Part shown: piece by piece, positions 9,616-18,155 of the stretch | Layout: the number at the start of each line of letters is the position of its first letter | How positions within the stretch are numbered: the stretch's first letter is position 1 | Assembly (NCBI RefSeq): GCF_030056665.1 | Contig: NZ_JASHIG010000007.1 | Direction: 5' to 3' (one strand) | Source of the DNA: Flectobacillus roseus | Lineage (GTDB): Bacteria; Bacteroidota; Bacteroidia; Cytophagales; Spirosomataceae | DNA length: 64,000 nt | Notes under the pieces: model-generated | What the model was told of the DNA's origin: nothing | Seen by the model: the letters and a program-made list of their open reading frames with translations, nothing else | Databases searched by the model: none | Made by a program: the position numbers and the translations under genes

Positions 9616-11571
9616 ATGAAAAAACTATTTCTTTTTTGTTTGCTATTGACTTCTCAATCCATTTTGGCACAGCTCAAAATAGCCAAGGTTTTTACTAATC
9701 ATGTGGTTTTACAACGTCAAAAACCAATTCCTGTTTGGGGATGGGCAAAACCTAACGAGTCAGTCATGTTGACTTTGGCAGGGCAAAAGCAAACTACTCA
9801 AGCCAACCAAGAAGGAAAGTGGATGGTGAAATTTTCTCCTTTGGAGGCAGGAGGACCTTTTACCTTAGACGTTCAAGGAGTTACTGAGAAAATCGCTCTA
9901 CAAGATGTACTCATTGGTGATGTTTGGCTTTGTTCTGGTCAGTCAAATATGGAGTGGACAGTAAAGCAAGCGGATAATTTTTCTAACGAAAAAAAGAACG
10001 CTGATTACCCGAAAATTCGTCATTTTTTTGTGGAACATGAAGTGACTACCCAACCTCAAATCGACCTAAAAACTGGTGAATGGAAAGTATGTAATAGCCA
10101 GAATGTTGGTGATTTTACGGCTGTTGGTTATTTCTTTGCACGTGAGGTATTTCAAAAAACTGGAGTTCCGATTGGACTATTGCATAGCTCTTGGGGTGGT
10201 TCGCAGGTAGAAGGTTGGATTAGTAAAGAAGGTATGGAAACTTTCGACGAATTCAAGCCTTATGCTCAAAATCTGCCGAGCAATTGGAAGGATGCCGATT
10301 TGCTATTGGAAGAAAACATCAAAGAAAAACTATTAGGGAATGCAAAAATCTCCATTTCCCTTGCCGACGAACAGCAATATGTAAAGGCGGGTTATGATTT
10401 TTCGAAATGGCTTACGGGTAATGCTATTGGTCAATGGGATTGGCAAGGTATCTGGGCTTGGCGTGGAAATGGATTTATCGCTAAAACGGTAGAAATTCCA
10501 GCCGAAATGATTGGTGAGGTAACTACTTTAGGATTGGCTGAAAGTTTTTCAGAAAATCAAGTGTATATCAATGGAAAGCTCGTTTTCTCTGGTATTTTGA
10601 AAGGTGTCAGAAAAATCGTGGTTCCTGCTAATACTTGGAAATCAGGTAATAATAGCCTGATGATTAAAATGAATAAAGCCTTAGAACCTTCGTGGTACGG
10701 TGTAGGCATGATGGGAAATGCAGATGATTTGTATGTGAGTTCCGAAAAACAGAAAGTTGCACTCGGTGGTAGCAATTGGAAATTAATGCCATCTTTTGCC
10801 GAGGAGCATACTTTTGCACATTCAAGCAATAATATTGGAACTTACATCTATAATGGTATGATAGCGCCACTTTTGCCTTTCGCCATCAAGGGTGCTTTGT
10901 GGTATCAGGGCGAAACAAATGCTGGTCGCTCGTACCAATATCGCAAGTCCTTTCCACTATTGATTAATGACTGGCGCAGACTTTGGAACGATGAGTTTCC
11001 TTTCTATTTCGTACAATTATCAAGTTATGGACCTTACCAAAATAGTAATCAAGGTAGCGGTTGGGCAGAATTGAGAGAAGCCCAAACGATGACTTTGAAC
11101 ATATCCAAAACAGGTATGGTGGTTACAACGGATGTGGGTAACCCCAAGGATATTCACCCAACTAATAAGCAAGATGTTGGTAAAAGATTAGCGGCTGAGG
11201 CGCTAAAAAATACCTATGGATTTAATATCATATCGGCTGGCCCAATGTATGCTTCTGTAAATTTTGAGAAAGGAAAAGCAACCATTTCCTTCAAAAATGT
11301 AGGGACTGGATTAATGTTAAAGGATAAATTTGGCTATTTGAAAGGTTTTGAAATAGCGGGTGAGGACAAAGTGTTTTATTATGCCAAAGCTGAAATTCAA
11401 GGTGATAAAGTGATTGTTTACCATCCAAAAGGCTTGAAACCTGCCTCAGTTCGTTATGCTTGGGCGGATGCACCTGAAGATGCCAATTTGTTCAATCAAG
11501 AGGGTTTTCCTGCTTGCCCATTCCGTACAGATCAATGGAAAGGGGTAACAGAAGGGGTGAAGTTTAAATAA
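9616..11571 (+). CDS. Sialate O-acetylesterase-like SGNH carbohydrate esterase
   Basis: A 651-residue secreted esterase (signal peptide MKKLFLFCLLLTSQSILAQ) with the SASA/DUF303 fold. An N-terminal beta domain (about 20-95) precedes the first catalytic block, SGQSNMEW, with the predicted nucleophile Ser110. A jelly-roll-like insert (about 230-390) holds WDWQGIWAWRGNGF. The second half has GALWYQGETNAGRSYQYR, the usual block III region, and DIHPTNKQDVGKRLA with the predicted catalytic His514. Enzymes of this type remove acetyl groups from sialic acid, xylan or pectin. Next to pectate lyase and SusCD, deacetylation of pectin or rhamnogalacturonan is the likely job, though the substrate is inferred. 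Confidence 0.88.
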   Translation: MKKLFLFCLLLTSQSILAQLKIAKVFTNHVVLQRQKPIPVWGWAKPNESVMLTLAGQKQTTQANQEGKWMVKFSPLEAGGPFTLDVQGVTEKIALQDVLIGDVWLCSGQSNMEWTVKQADNFSNEKKNADYPKIRHFFVEHEVTTQPQIDLKTGEWKVCNSQNVGDFTAVGYFFAREVFQKTGVPIGLLHSSWGGSQVEGWISKEGMETFDEFKPYAQNLPSNWKDADLLLEENIKEKLLGNAKISISLADEQQYVKAGYDFSKWLTGNAIGQWDWQGIWAWRGNGFIAKTVEIPAEMIGEVTTLGLAESFSENQVYINGKLVFSGILKGVRKIVVPANTWKSGNNSLMIKMNKALEPSWYGVGMMGNADDLYVSSEKQKVALGGSNWKLMPSFAEEHTFAHSSNNIGTYIYNGMIAPLLPFAIKGALWYQGETNAGRSYQYRKSFPLLINDWRRLWNDEFPFYFVQLSSYGPYQNSNQGSGWAELREAQTMTLNISKTGMVVTTDVGNPKDIHPTNKQDVGKRLAAEALKNTYGFNIISAGPMYASVNFEKGKATISFKNVGTGLMLKDKFGYLKGFEIAGEDKVFYYAKAEIQGDKVIVYHPKGLKPASVRYAWADAPEDANLFNQEGFPACPFRTDQWKGVTEGVKFK

Positions 11572-11582
11572 AAATCTGTTTT

Positions 11583-11613
11583 AGAGACGTTGTGAGCAAC
11601 GTCTCTATTTTTC
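11583..11613 (+). terminator. Rho-independent terminator after the acetylesterase gene
   Basis: A perfect 10-bp stem, AGAGACGTTG (11583-11592) and CAACGTCTCT (11597-11606), with a TGAG loop and ATTTTT following. It starts 12 bases after the acetylesterase stop and closes the first utilisation locus. Confidence 0.85.
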
Positions 11614-11641
11614 CTGAAATTTTATGTGAAAACTATTCATT

Positions 11642-11772
11642 AGGCAACAGGCACAAGGCAAAGAGTGTTAAAATATTTTCATTAACCACAGCCATGCTTT
11701 TTTCCAAAGCCCACCGCCGAAAGCTGTTATCCGAAAGCCCAAAGCACAATCTTAAATCTTATTCTGCACGAT
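11642..11772 (+). repeat. Dispersed intergenic repeat, copy 1
   Basis: About 130 bases beginning TAGGCAACAGGCACAAGGC and containing CATGCTTTTTTCCAAAGCCC and CACCGCCGAAAGC. Related copies are at 14175-14280 (same strand) and 24901-25025 (opposite strand). The match to the third copy is close over the whole length by eye. No coding sequence is credible here. The gap 11572-11970 otherwise holds only terminators. Confidence 0.75.
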
Positions 11773-11888
11773 TATTTAAGTATAAATGCAAAATACAATT
11801 GCATTCATACGCTTTAGGCAAGCACATATTCTTGCCCAAAGCTCATTGCTAAACGCCGAAATCCAAATATTTTACACTTCAACTGTTC

Positions 11889-11919
11889 AAAAAAAAAGCC
11901 ATTGCATTACGCAACGGCT
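11889..11919 (-). terminator. Terminator of the sigma/anti-sigma operon
   Basis: On the minus strand AGCCGTTGC and GCAATGGCT (one G-T pair) form a 9-bp stem with a 5-base loop, followed by a run of T (the A-tract at 11889-11897 on the plus strand). It lies about 50 bases beyond the stop of the leftward anti-sigma-like gene. Confidence 0.8.
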
Positions 11920-11970
11920 CGCTGAAAAAGATAGTTGGAATTCGTATTATCGAAGATAGTAAATAGCCTT

Positions 11971-12666
11971 TTACCAGTTTTTCAACAACTCTTCCGCTTC
12001 TTGTTTTCCAAAAATATCTTCGTTGCTTTCTGTAATTTCAACTAAGATATGTTTAGCCTTTCCTTTCTGACCCATCTGCAACAAAGTAATGGCTTCATAG
12101 AATTTTCCTTTATTGACCAATAGCTCGTTATTCTTCGCAATTTGCTCAAAAATACTCAATGCACTTGGATATTGTTTGAGTTGCAAATGACATAAGCCTT
12201 GATATTCAAGTGCTTGAGGGTCTGCATTGATACGTTTGAACAATTCGAGTGCCTTTTCATAAGCACCTTCATTATAACAATTTACCCCTTGTGAAAGCAC
12301 ATCGTTTTGGCTAGACATAGACGTGGGTAAAGTGCTCAAGTTTTCCTTTACATAAAGCTGGGCAAATTCTTCGGAAGTAGGTGATTGGTTGACGAAGAAA
12401 ATACCTGCAATAATCATAACAACGGCTGCGGCGGCAACACTGACGAACTTGATAATCTTACCTCTCTGCTTTTGTTTAATCGTAAAATACAAAGCTTTAA
12501 GGCGTTCTTTTCGTTCTAAATCAGATAGGTGTCGCATTTGCAAATAGAAAGCCACATCCTTGGCAAAAGAAGGATCACGCTGTATTCGCTGGTTTGCGTG
12601 AGCATTTTCTTCTGTAGAAAGTCGGTTTTCACAAAAATCTTCAATGTATGCTAAATGATTGCTCAT
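11971..12666 (-). CDS. Transmembrane anti-sigma-like protein with TPR domain
   Basis: A 231-residue protein. Residues 1-70 resemble the cytoplasmic part of Bacteroidota anti-sigma factors (IEDFCENRLSTEENAH, then DPSFAKDV). One membrane helix covers about 71-93 (KIIKFVSVAAAAVVMIIAGI). Residues 100-231 contain TPR-like helical repeats (CYNEGAYEKALELFKRI, HLQLKQYPSALSIFEQIA). Predicted topology is cytoplasmic N-terminus and periplasmic TPR domain. Its start overlaps the sigma factor stop by 4 bases (ATGA), so the two are translationally coupled and probably form a sigma/anti-sigma pair. No zinc-binding HxxxCxxC motif is visible. The partner assignment is from architecture and context. Confidence 0.8.
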   Translation of the reverse strand: MSNHLAYIEDFCENRLSTEENAHANQRIQRDPSFAKDVAFYLQMRHLSDLERKERLKALYFTIKQKQRGKIIKFVSVAAAAVVMIIAGIFFVNQSPTSEEFAQLYVKENLSTLPTSMSSQNDVLSQGVNCYNEGAYEKALELFKRINADPQALEYQGLCHLQLKQYPSALSIFEQIAKNNELLVNKGKFYEAITLLQMGQKGKAKHILVEITESNEDIFGKQEAEELLKNW

Positions 12667-13259
12667 ACTTGGGTGGAATTGTGTACTAAATCTTTAAGTT
12701 TTGACAGACATCTTTGTCGAGATGATTTTACAACATCAGTGCTATTATAGTCCAAGGTATTCATGATTTCGTCATCAGTAAATCCTTCATTCCAGAGCTT
12801 TAAAAGGTCTTGACATTTTTGACCTATTAAGACCAATTTTTGATAAATCAACTGGATTTCAGACTGTTGGATTAACTTTTGAAGAATCGTTTGATTATCA
12901 GGGATAATTGCCGAAAAATCACTTAAATCTACGGCTTGATGCACAGATGCTTTATTAGTCGTGGTTTTTCGAAAATGGTCAACACATTTATTTGAAAAAA
13001 TTTGAAAAATAAATGTCTTTAACTCCGAGCGCTGCTCAAATCGCTGGTCTTTGATTTGTTTGATGGCCGCCAAAACGGTATCAGAGTACACACTGATGGC
13101 CTCATCTTGTGTTAGATGATGCCTTTTAATGCCTACATCAACAAGATACATAAATCGTTCGTAGAGGATGTTTTCGTACCGACGATTCTGTGAGGGATTG
13201 TTTTGTAATCCTGCCACAAGGTCTTGGTCGGACAACTTCTTGAATGAAAAAGAAATCAT
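12663..13259 (-). CDS. ECF-like sigma-70 family RNA polymerase sigma factor
   Basis: A 198-residue protein with sigma region 2 at about residues 25-100 (YSDTVLAAIKQIKDQRF and ELKTFIFQIFSNKCVDHFRK) and region 4 at about 140-195, where a helix-turn-helix is suggested by LKLWNEGFTDDEIMNTLDYN and VVKSSRQRCLSKLKDL. It would redirect RNA polymerase to a specific regulon. It is divergent from the LytTR/secreted protein/CHAT genes and overlaps the downstream anti-sigma-like gene by 4 bases. Region 2 is less conserved than in classical RpoE, but similar to Bacteroidota sigma factors paired with TPR proteins. Confidence 0.82.
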   Translation of the reverse strand: MISFSFKKLSDQDLVAGLQNNPSQNRRYENILYERFMYLVDVGIKRHHLTQDEAISVYSDTVLAAIKQIKDQRFEQRSELKTFIFQIFSNKCVDHFRKTTTNKASVHQAVDLSDFSAIIPDNQTILQKLIQQSEIQLIYQKLVLIGQKCQDLLKLWNEGFTDDEIMNTLDYNSTDVVKSSRQRCLSKLKDLVHNSTQV

Positions 13260-13609
13260 AGCTTATTCGGGTATGGCTCAATAACCCAAAGGTTAGTGTT
13301 TTGAACTTTGAAATTTAATCAAATTTCAGTACAAGCTCTAAGTATTTTCATTCGATTATGTGAACGGTAAGAAGCCTATCTCTAATAAGTAAATTCTCCT
13401 AAGGGTAAAGTAATGATTTGTTCTTTGCTAAAAACTTTTTTAGAATATTATATCTTGATTATCAGTGTGTTCGAAATATTTTTCTAGAAAAGTTTATTTT
13501 TTTTTACGCTTTATGTTTACCTCTTTTCATATCCCACGACTAATGTCTATGAAAACCAACACAAACACAATTAATCAGTACGGATCATCCCTTTTCCATA
13601 AAAATTTAT
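13260..13609. other. Divergent intergenic region between sigma factor and LytTR gene
   Basis: About 350 bases of AT-rich DNA between two outward-reading genes, presumably holding both promoters. A short 63-codon frame here overlaps the LytTR start in another frame and has no recognisable features. I cannot place promoter boxes with confidence. Confidence 0.4.
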
Positions 13610-13975
13610 ATGCTCATGAATACAGATACCTCGACTCACTCAAAATTATATATTGATAGAAAAAAAGTTGCTATTAATTATTCAGACATTGTGTACCTAG
13701 AAGGAGATGAAAATTATACTATCATCTATCTCTCAAATGGTAAGAAAGTTTTGTGTGCACGCACACTCAAAGACATCACGAATCATATTCAATCCGGTGA
13801 ATTCTGCCGTATTCACCGCTCATATTGCATCAATCTCAACCATATCCGTAATTATAAACGCTCTGACCAAGAAGTTGAAATGACCAATGGACACCGTTTC
13901 GGAGTGGCGAGACGCAAAAAAACATTATTTGAAAAACAGGTTTCAGATTTCTGGAATTCTGAAGAAAATCATTGA
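13610..13975 (+). CDS. Stand-alone LytTR DNA-binding regulator
   Basis: A 121-residue protein that is almost entirely a LytTR DNA-binding domain, with no receiver domain. Diagnostic segments are IVYLEGDENYTIIYLSNGKK, LKDITNHIQSGEFCRIHRSY (the FxRIHRSxxIN motif) and CINLNHIRNYKRSDQEVEMT. Single-domain LytTR proteins are common in Bacteroidota and bind direct repeats in promoters. ATG codons at 13610 and 13616 are both possible starts. It is divergent from the sigma factor and precedes the secreted protein and CHAT genes, so it could regulate this cluster. A paralogue is encoded at 39293-39691. Confidence 0.88.
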   Translation: MLMNTDTSTHSKLYIDRKKVAINYSDIVYLEGDENYTIIYLSNGKKVLCARTLKDITNHIQSGEFCRIHRSYCINLNHIRNYKRSDQEVEMTNGHRFGVARRKKTLFEKQVSDFWNSEENH

Positions 13976-14544
13976 CAATACAACAATTAAATTAGTGGTT
14001 AGGTAATCGTGTACATCCCTCAATTAATAATTGGGGGGTGTCTATCTAATTATTAGTGGTGAATTGTGAATTTTGAATGTAAAAATTTGACTATCAATGC
14101 ATTATGTGTTACTTTAAATATCGATATGCTTTTGACATTAATTAATGGTGCAAGATAAGGTTTAAATTATACGCCTAGGCACGAGGCAAGAGGAAGTAGG
14201 CAAAGAGTTTTAAATTAATCAAAGACATGCTTTTTTCGAAGCCCACCACCGAAAGCCGATATCTGAAAACCTTAAGTACAAGTGCTGATTGGTAAGTTAG
14301 AACTGTACTAAAGTTTTTAAACAATATCGGATTTGAGATTTCTGATTTCGGAAATATTGAAGAATGGTTAAAGAAAGTGGTTTATTCTTCAGTAATCCAA
14401 CATCCGAAAATAGTTACTCTTTTGCTATTACATGTTAGAAAGGATTTTGAATAAGTATTTGTATACCAAATCATAAAGTATTGCTTTTGTTTTTCCAGTT
14501 CTCATTTTAATACTTTTTTGTAACTAATTCACCCTCTACTATAC
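13976..14544. repeat. Intergenic region holding two dispersed repeats
   Basis: A gap of 569 bases without a credible gene. Positions 14175-14280 are copy 2 of the repeat also found at 11642 and 24901 (shared CATGCTTTTTTCGAAGCCC-type core and CACCACCGAAAGCCGATATC). Positions 14292-14355 match 45181-45246 (GTTAGAACTGTAC ... GATTTCTGATTTCGGAAATA), a second family rich in CGGATTT/CCGAAAT. The rest shows nothing recognisable. Confidence 0.65.
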
Positions 14545-15318
14545 ATGAAAACTCATACCATTAAGTTAACAATCATTATGCTATTCGCTTGGATAAGCTT
14601 CCAAGCAACAGGGCAAAGTTGTTGCCCGAGTTATATCCAAGACTATGTCGAAACTGCTTACCTGCCATACGATGGATTTGGTGTAGACAATGTACAGTCA
14701 TTTTTGATTCCCTCTGGGGACAAAATTCCATCCAACATGGGAGCTGCCGCAGAGGCAAACGCCAAAAAGTTTTATAGTATTCTTAATCAGTCTTATGTGT
14801 ATGTAAAACCAGACCCTAAGAATGCAGTACAAATTGTTCAGAAAAATACTTTCTTGATTCCTAAATCACCAAATGCACAATTTTTCATGAAGTTTCAACA
14901 AGTAAAAACTTGGGGCTTCGACAGTCGATATAACACTTTTGTAGAATTTAGTGCAGACGGTGGTCAAACTTGGACAACGAAGTTTATGGATTTGAGTTTG
15001 ATGTTTATGGGCGAAGAGATTTGTATAGAATACCATATTAATTATAAAAATATATTAGCGGCTTTTCAGAAAATAGACCCTAACATGACGCTGGCAAAGC
15101 TCTTGGAAACACCACTTAATTATCGTTATAATTATGTGCCAAAAACTTCTACAGAAAAGAAAGAATATCTCCGAACACACCCGCATTTTGTGAAGCTTAC
15201 AGCGGGTGCATCTGTCAAAAATTTGAACTTCCTTCACCTACTTGTTGATGACGAAGACGGTACTGGTGTTACTGGCGGAAGCACGGGTTCGGGCTCGCTG
15301 GCACCTCCTCCTCGTTAG
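14545..15318 (+). CDS. Secreted protein of unknown function upstream of the CHAT gene
   Basis: I do not recognise this family. The 257-residue product has a signal peptide ending near QATGQ; the mature protein begins with the unusual SCCPSYIQDYVET. It has a mixed alpha/beta composition with WGFDSRYNTFVEFSADGGQ, whose ADGGQTW turn resembles an Asp-box, and an acidic then Gly/Ser/Pro-rich tail (VDDEDGTGVTGGSTGSGS). It lies 162 bases upstream of the TPR-CHAT gene on the same strand and 569 bases after the LytTR gene. Its export and position make it a candidate partner or substrate of the periplasmic CHAT protein; that is inference only. Confidence 0.7.
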   Translation: MKTHTIKLTIIMLFAWISFQATGQSCCPSYIQDYVETAYLPYDGFGVDNVQSFLIPSGDKIPSNMGAAAEANAKKFYSILNQSYVYVKPDPKNAVQIVQKNTFLIPKSPNAQFFMKFQQVKTWGFDSRYNTFVEFSADGGQTWTTKFMDLSLMFMGEEICIEYHINYKNILAAFQKIDPNMTLAKLLETPLNYRYNYVPKTSTEKKEYLRTHPHFVKLTAGASVKNLNFLHLLVDDEDGTGVTGGSTGSGSLAPPPR

Positions 15319-15480
15319 TCATAAATTTGTGGTAACTATAATTTAATGTGTAATTTGAGTATTTGGTTATACTGACACTATTGTTGGTATAACCTTTTTT
15401 GTTTGTAGCTGTCGTATATCTCTTTAATCTTTGTTATCTTTCGAGATAACTCAATGAGTTATCAATTGAAAAAAGATTAT

Positions 15481-18108
15481 ATGAGCAAAATAGTACGTTT
15501 TTTAATAGCTTTTATCAGTTTTCTTTGGCCTTACTTTACCTTTTCTGTAAATACACATTTGATTCAAGAGGTTCAATCATTTGAGCAAAATTTGAAAAAA
15601 ACACCGCTTCAAAGTATTGACCAAGAATTTTTATTTTTTAAAAAATCAGAAAAATATTTTGAACAATTAGAAAAACAGAAAAAGTATGAAGATGCCTACA
15701 AACTATGTGTATTTAGAGCAAAGCGCTGGGAAAAGCTAGGGTCTTTGCCTGATAAGGAATGGGCTTATGTTTGGTATATCCATGCTTTTTATCAGTGGTA
15801 TTTTTTTCATGATATTCAGGCTACTCGCAAACTAATTTTCCAAAAAAATAAAATTAGAGATTTTCAATTTGTTGATAAAAGTTGGATTTTGTACTCGCGC
15901 ATTTTAGTGGAGGATGGTTCCTATCAAGAGGCTATCGAATGGTGTACAAAGGGTATTGATAAAGTCAATCAAAAAGGCGATGTCGAAGTATACTTAGGAT
16001 TGTTAACCAATTTGATGAATGCCAAAGTGAAGCTAAATGCTCCCATTAAAGAAATCACAGAGGTAGGAGAGAAGCTACGCAAAGCGAGTATCAACTATAA
16101 AGAGAAAATGTTCTATTTCTATGTGTTTACCAATTTGGGTGAATACTATTATCGAAATCAGAATTTTGCTAAAGCAAGGGAGTATTATTCACAAGGAGTT
16201 GCGGTACGATTGAAGCATAATCTGGAAAATTTAGAAGCAGATAATATGCTTGCTTCTTGTTTTCAAAAGCAGGGTAACTATCAAGCATCTACAAATCAGT
16301 ATGATGAACTTATCAAGTTGTTTGAGAAAAACTCGTTTGTAGCCTATGAAAAAAGTAAGTATTATCTGCATCAAGCGGATAATTTTAGACAACAAAAAGA
16401 ACTAAAAAAATCTGAGGTTCATATTCAAAAAGCAGCAAACGCACTTGGGTATCAGTCGGTAGTAGATACTTATGAAGGCAAAAAATCAGATCTCTTGTAC
16501 TGGTTTGACTACCGTATTCGGTTATCCTTAGAATATGGAAATCTAAAAAAAGTACAATATTTTCAATTGCAAGCAGATACGCTGATTGATCGTATGCGTA
16601 AAGAACATACGGAAATTAACTCTAAATTATTCTGGAGAGAAAATACCCATTATTTTTATGAAAAAGCGATTGAAGTAAGCTTCAAATTAAAAGATGTAGA
16701 AAAGGCTTTCTATTTTATTGAAAAGAGTCGAGCCATTCTTCTTCTCGATGCCTTAAAGGATTTAGAAGCCAATGATCAGTTGCCCTATGAAGTAAAAGTA
16801 AGGAAGCAAAAAATCCAGTTTGAGATAGAATCCATGAAGGAGCAGCTCCAAAAGCTGAATGCCAAGAGTGGGATCTACCAACAGCTAAATCGTAAGCTTT
16901 TGGCCTACAAAGATCAATTCAACAACCTCATTGACTCGACAGAAAAAGTAAATCCAGCTTACCAGAAACTCAAGTATAACCATCATTATATTTCGCTCAT
17001 AGAGCTTCAAGAAAAACTTAAAGCTAATGATCAATCCTTTTTAGAATACTTTGTTGGCAACGAAGCAGTGTATGCTATTTCGGTAACATCAGCACAGGTA
17101 AGACTAAAAAAGATTGCGCTCAAATCATATCTTGATGCGGTCAATATCTATCAAAAACAGTTATTGACTTGTAGAAATACCGCAACCAAAAAGGAGTTTA
17201 ACTACCTCAGAAAGATTTCATATGCGCTATACAAGCATATTTTTGAGCCTTTTCAGCTACCTAAAGGACGCGTAATTGTTTCGCACGATAACTACTTTGT
17301 TTCGATGGCGTCGCTATTGCCTGATTGGCGCGTTTCTGAATTTTTGATAAAAGATTATAGTTTTAGCTATGCGTATTCTGCTAATGTTTTTTTCAAAAAT
17401 ACTAATCGAGTAAATATCGGTCGAACGAAATTATTGGGAGTTGCACCCGTCAATTTTGATGAAAAATTGGGGGTTGCTAAGCTATATAACTCAGACCATA
17501 CACTTGAGCATATCGAGAAAAACTATTTTACAGGAACGCTGCTGACCTATCATAAAGCCTCAAAAGCAAATTTTAAGAAGGATATAGCCGACTATGATAT
17601 AATTCAGTTGTTTACGCATGGGAAGGCTGATTCAACAGAGTCAACCATTTATTTTCAAGATTCTGTTTTTAGCCTAAATGAACTCCAACGATTACCACAA
17701 TTACAGGCTAATTTGGTTGTGTTGTCTGCGTGTCAAACCAATATTGGGAAAAATGCTACAGGAGAAGGAATTATGAGTTTTGCCAGAGGATTTGCTAACT
17801 TGGACGTTCCAAGTACCGTGTCAACCCTATGGAGTGTAGATAACAATGCTACCTATCAAATCACGGAATTGTTCTATAAGTATCTTTCTGATGGTTATGA
17901 AAAAGATATTGCTTTACAAAAAGCTCAGTTGGATTATCTCAGGAAACCTTTTAACCCTAATGTGCCCTTTTACTGGAGTGGTATAGTCTTAATCGGAGAT
18001 TCGGGGAAGGTGGTGCTATTTCCCAAAATCTGGCAGTATGCAATTATAGGAATAGGTTGTTTGCTTTTCGGATTATTGGCTATATTGGCTTATAAAAAAC
18101 TCTCTTAA
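15481..18108 (+). CDS. TPR-CHAT caspase-like protein, periplasmic and membrane-anchored
   Basis: A protein of 875 residues from the ATG at 15481, preferred because it opens a signal peptide (MSKIVRFLIAFISFLWPYF); an in-frame ATG at 15454 adds nine residues. Residues about 60-400 are tetratricopeptide-like repeats (NLGEYYYRNQNFAKAREYYS, MLASCFQKQGNYQASTNQYD). The C-terminal CHAT domain (about 560-840) has the expected His/Cys pair: His713 in LFTHGKAD and Cys751 in LSACQTN, followed by GEGIMSFARGFANLDVPSTV and STLWSVDNNAT. A final helix (about 848-870, IIGIGCLLFGLLAILAY) should anchor it in the inner membrane. CHAT domains are clan CD cysteine proteases. The nearby sigma/anti-sigma pair and secreted protein suggest a signalling role. 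Confidence 0.88.
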   Translation: MSKIVRFLIAFISFLWPYFTFSVNTHLIQEVQSFEQNLKKTPLQSIDQEFLFFKKSEKYFEQLEKQKKYEDAYKLCVFRAKRWEKLGSLPDKEWAYVWYIHAFYQWYFFHDIQATRKLIFQKNKIRDFQFVDKSWILYSRILVEDGSYQEAIEWCTKGIDKVNQKGDVEVYLGLLTNLMNAKVKLNAPIKEITEVGEKLRKASINYKEKMFYFYVFTNLGEYYYRNQNFAKAREYYSQGVAVRLKHNLENLEADNMLASCFQKQGNYQASTNQYDELIKLFEKNSFVAYEKSKYYLHQADNFRQQKELKKSEVHIQKAANALGYQSVVDTYEGKKSDLLYWFDYRIRLSLEYGNLKKVQYFQLQADTLIDRMRKEHTEINSKLFWRENTHYFYEKAIEVSFKLKDVEKAFYFIEKSRAILLLDALKDLEANDQLPYEVKVRKQKIQFEIESMKEQLQKLNAKSGIYQQLNRKLLAYKDQFNNLIDSTEKVNPAYQKLKYNHHYISLIELQEKLKANDQSFLEYFVGNEAVYAISVTSAQVRLKKIALKSYLDAVNIYQKQLLTCRNTATKKEFNYLRKISYALYKHIFEPFQLPKGRVIVSHDNYFVSMASLLPDWRVSEFLIKDYSFSYAYSANVFFKNTNRVNIGRTKLLGVAPVNFDEKLGVAKLYNSDHTLEHIEKNYFTGTLLTYHKASKANFKKDIADYDIIQLFTHGKADSTESTIYFQDSVFSLNELQRLPQLQANLVVLSACQTNIGKNATGEGIMSFARGFANLDVPSTVSTLWSVDNNATYQITELFYKYLSDGYEKDIALQKAQLDYLRKPFNPNVPFYWSGIVLIGDSGKVVLFPKIWQYAIIGIGCLLFGLLAILAYKKLS

Positions 18109-18109
18109 G

Positions 18110-18146
18110 ATATGGATTGCGGATAATTGATTGCCGCAATCCATAT
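18110..18146. terminator. Hairpin between convergent CHAT and propeller lipoprotein genes
   Basis: A perfect 13-bp stem, ATATGGATTGCGG (18110-18122) and CCGCAATCCATAT (18134-18146), starts two bases after the CHAT stop and ends ten bases before the end of the leftward gene. No strong T-tract follows on either strand, so it may block read-through only weakly. Confidence 0.55.
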
Positions 18147-18155
18147 TCATAAAAT

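Noticed and set aside
11592..11852. 86-codon open frame after the acetylesterase gene
   Set aside because: It begins inside a terminator hairpin and consists of dispersed repeat sequence; the other copies of the repeat do not keep the frame.
11971..13259. FecI/FecR-type cell-surface signalling pair serving the upstream SusC
   Set aside because: The anti-sigma-like protein has a TPR periplasmic part rather than a FecR domain, and the first SusC has no clear N-terminal signalling domain.
13465..13656. 63-codon open frame upstream of the LytTR gene
   Set aside because: It overlaps the LytTR coding region in another frame, has no domain or signal, and lies in AT-rich divergent promoter DNA.
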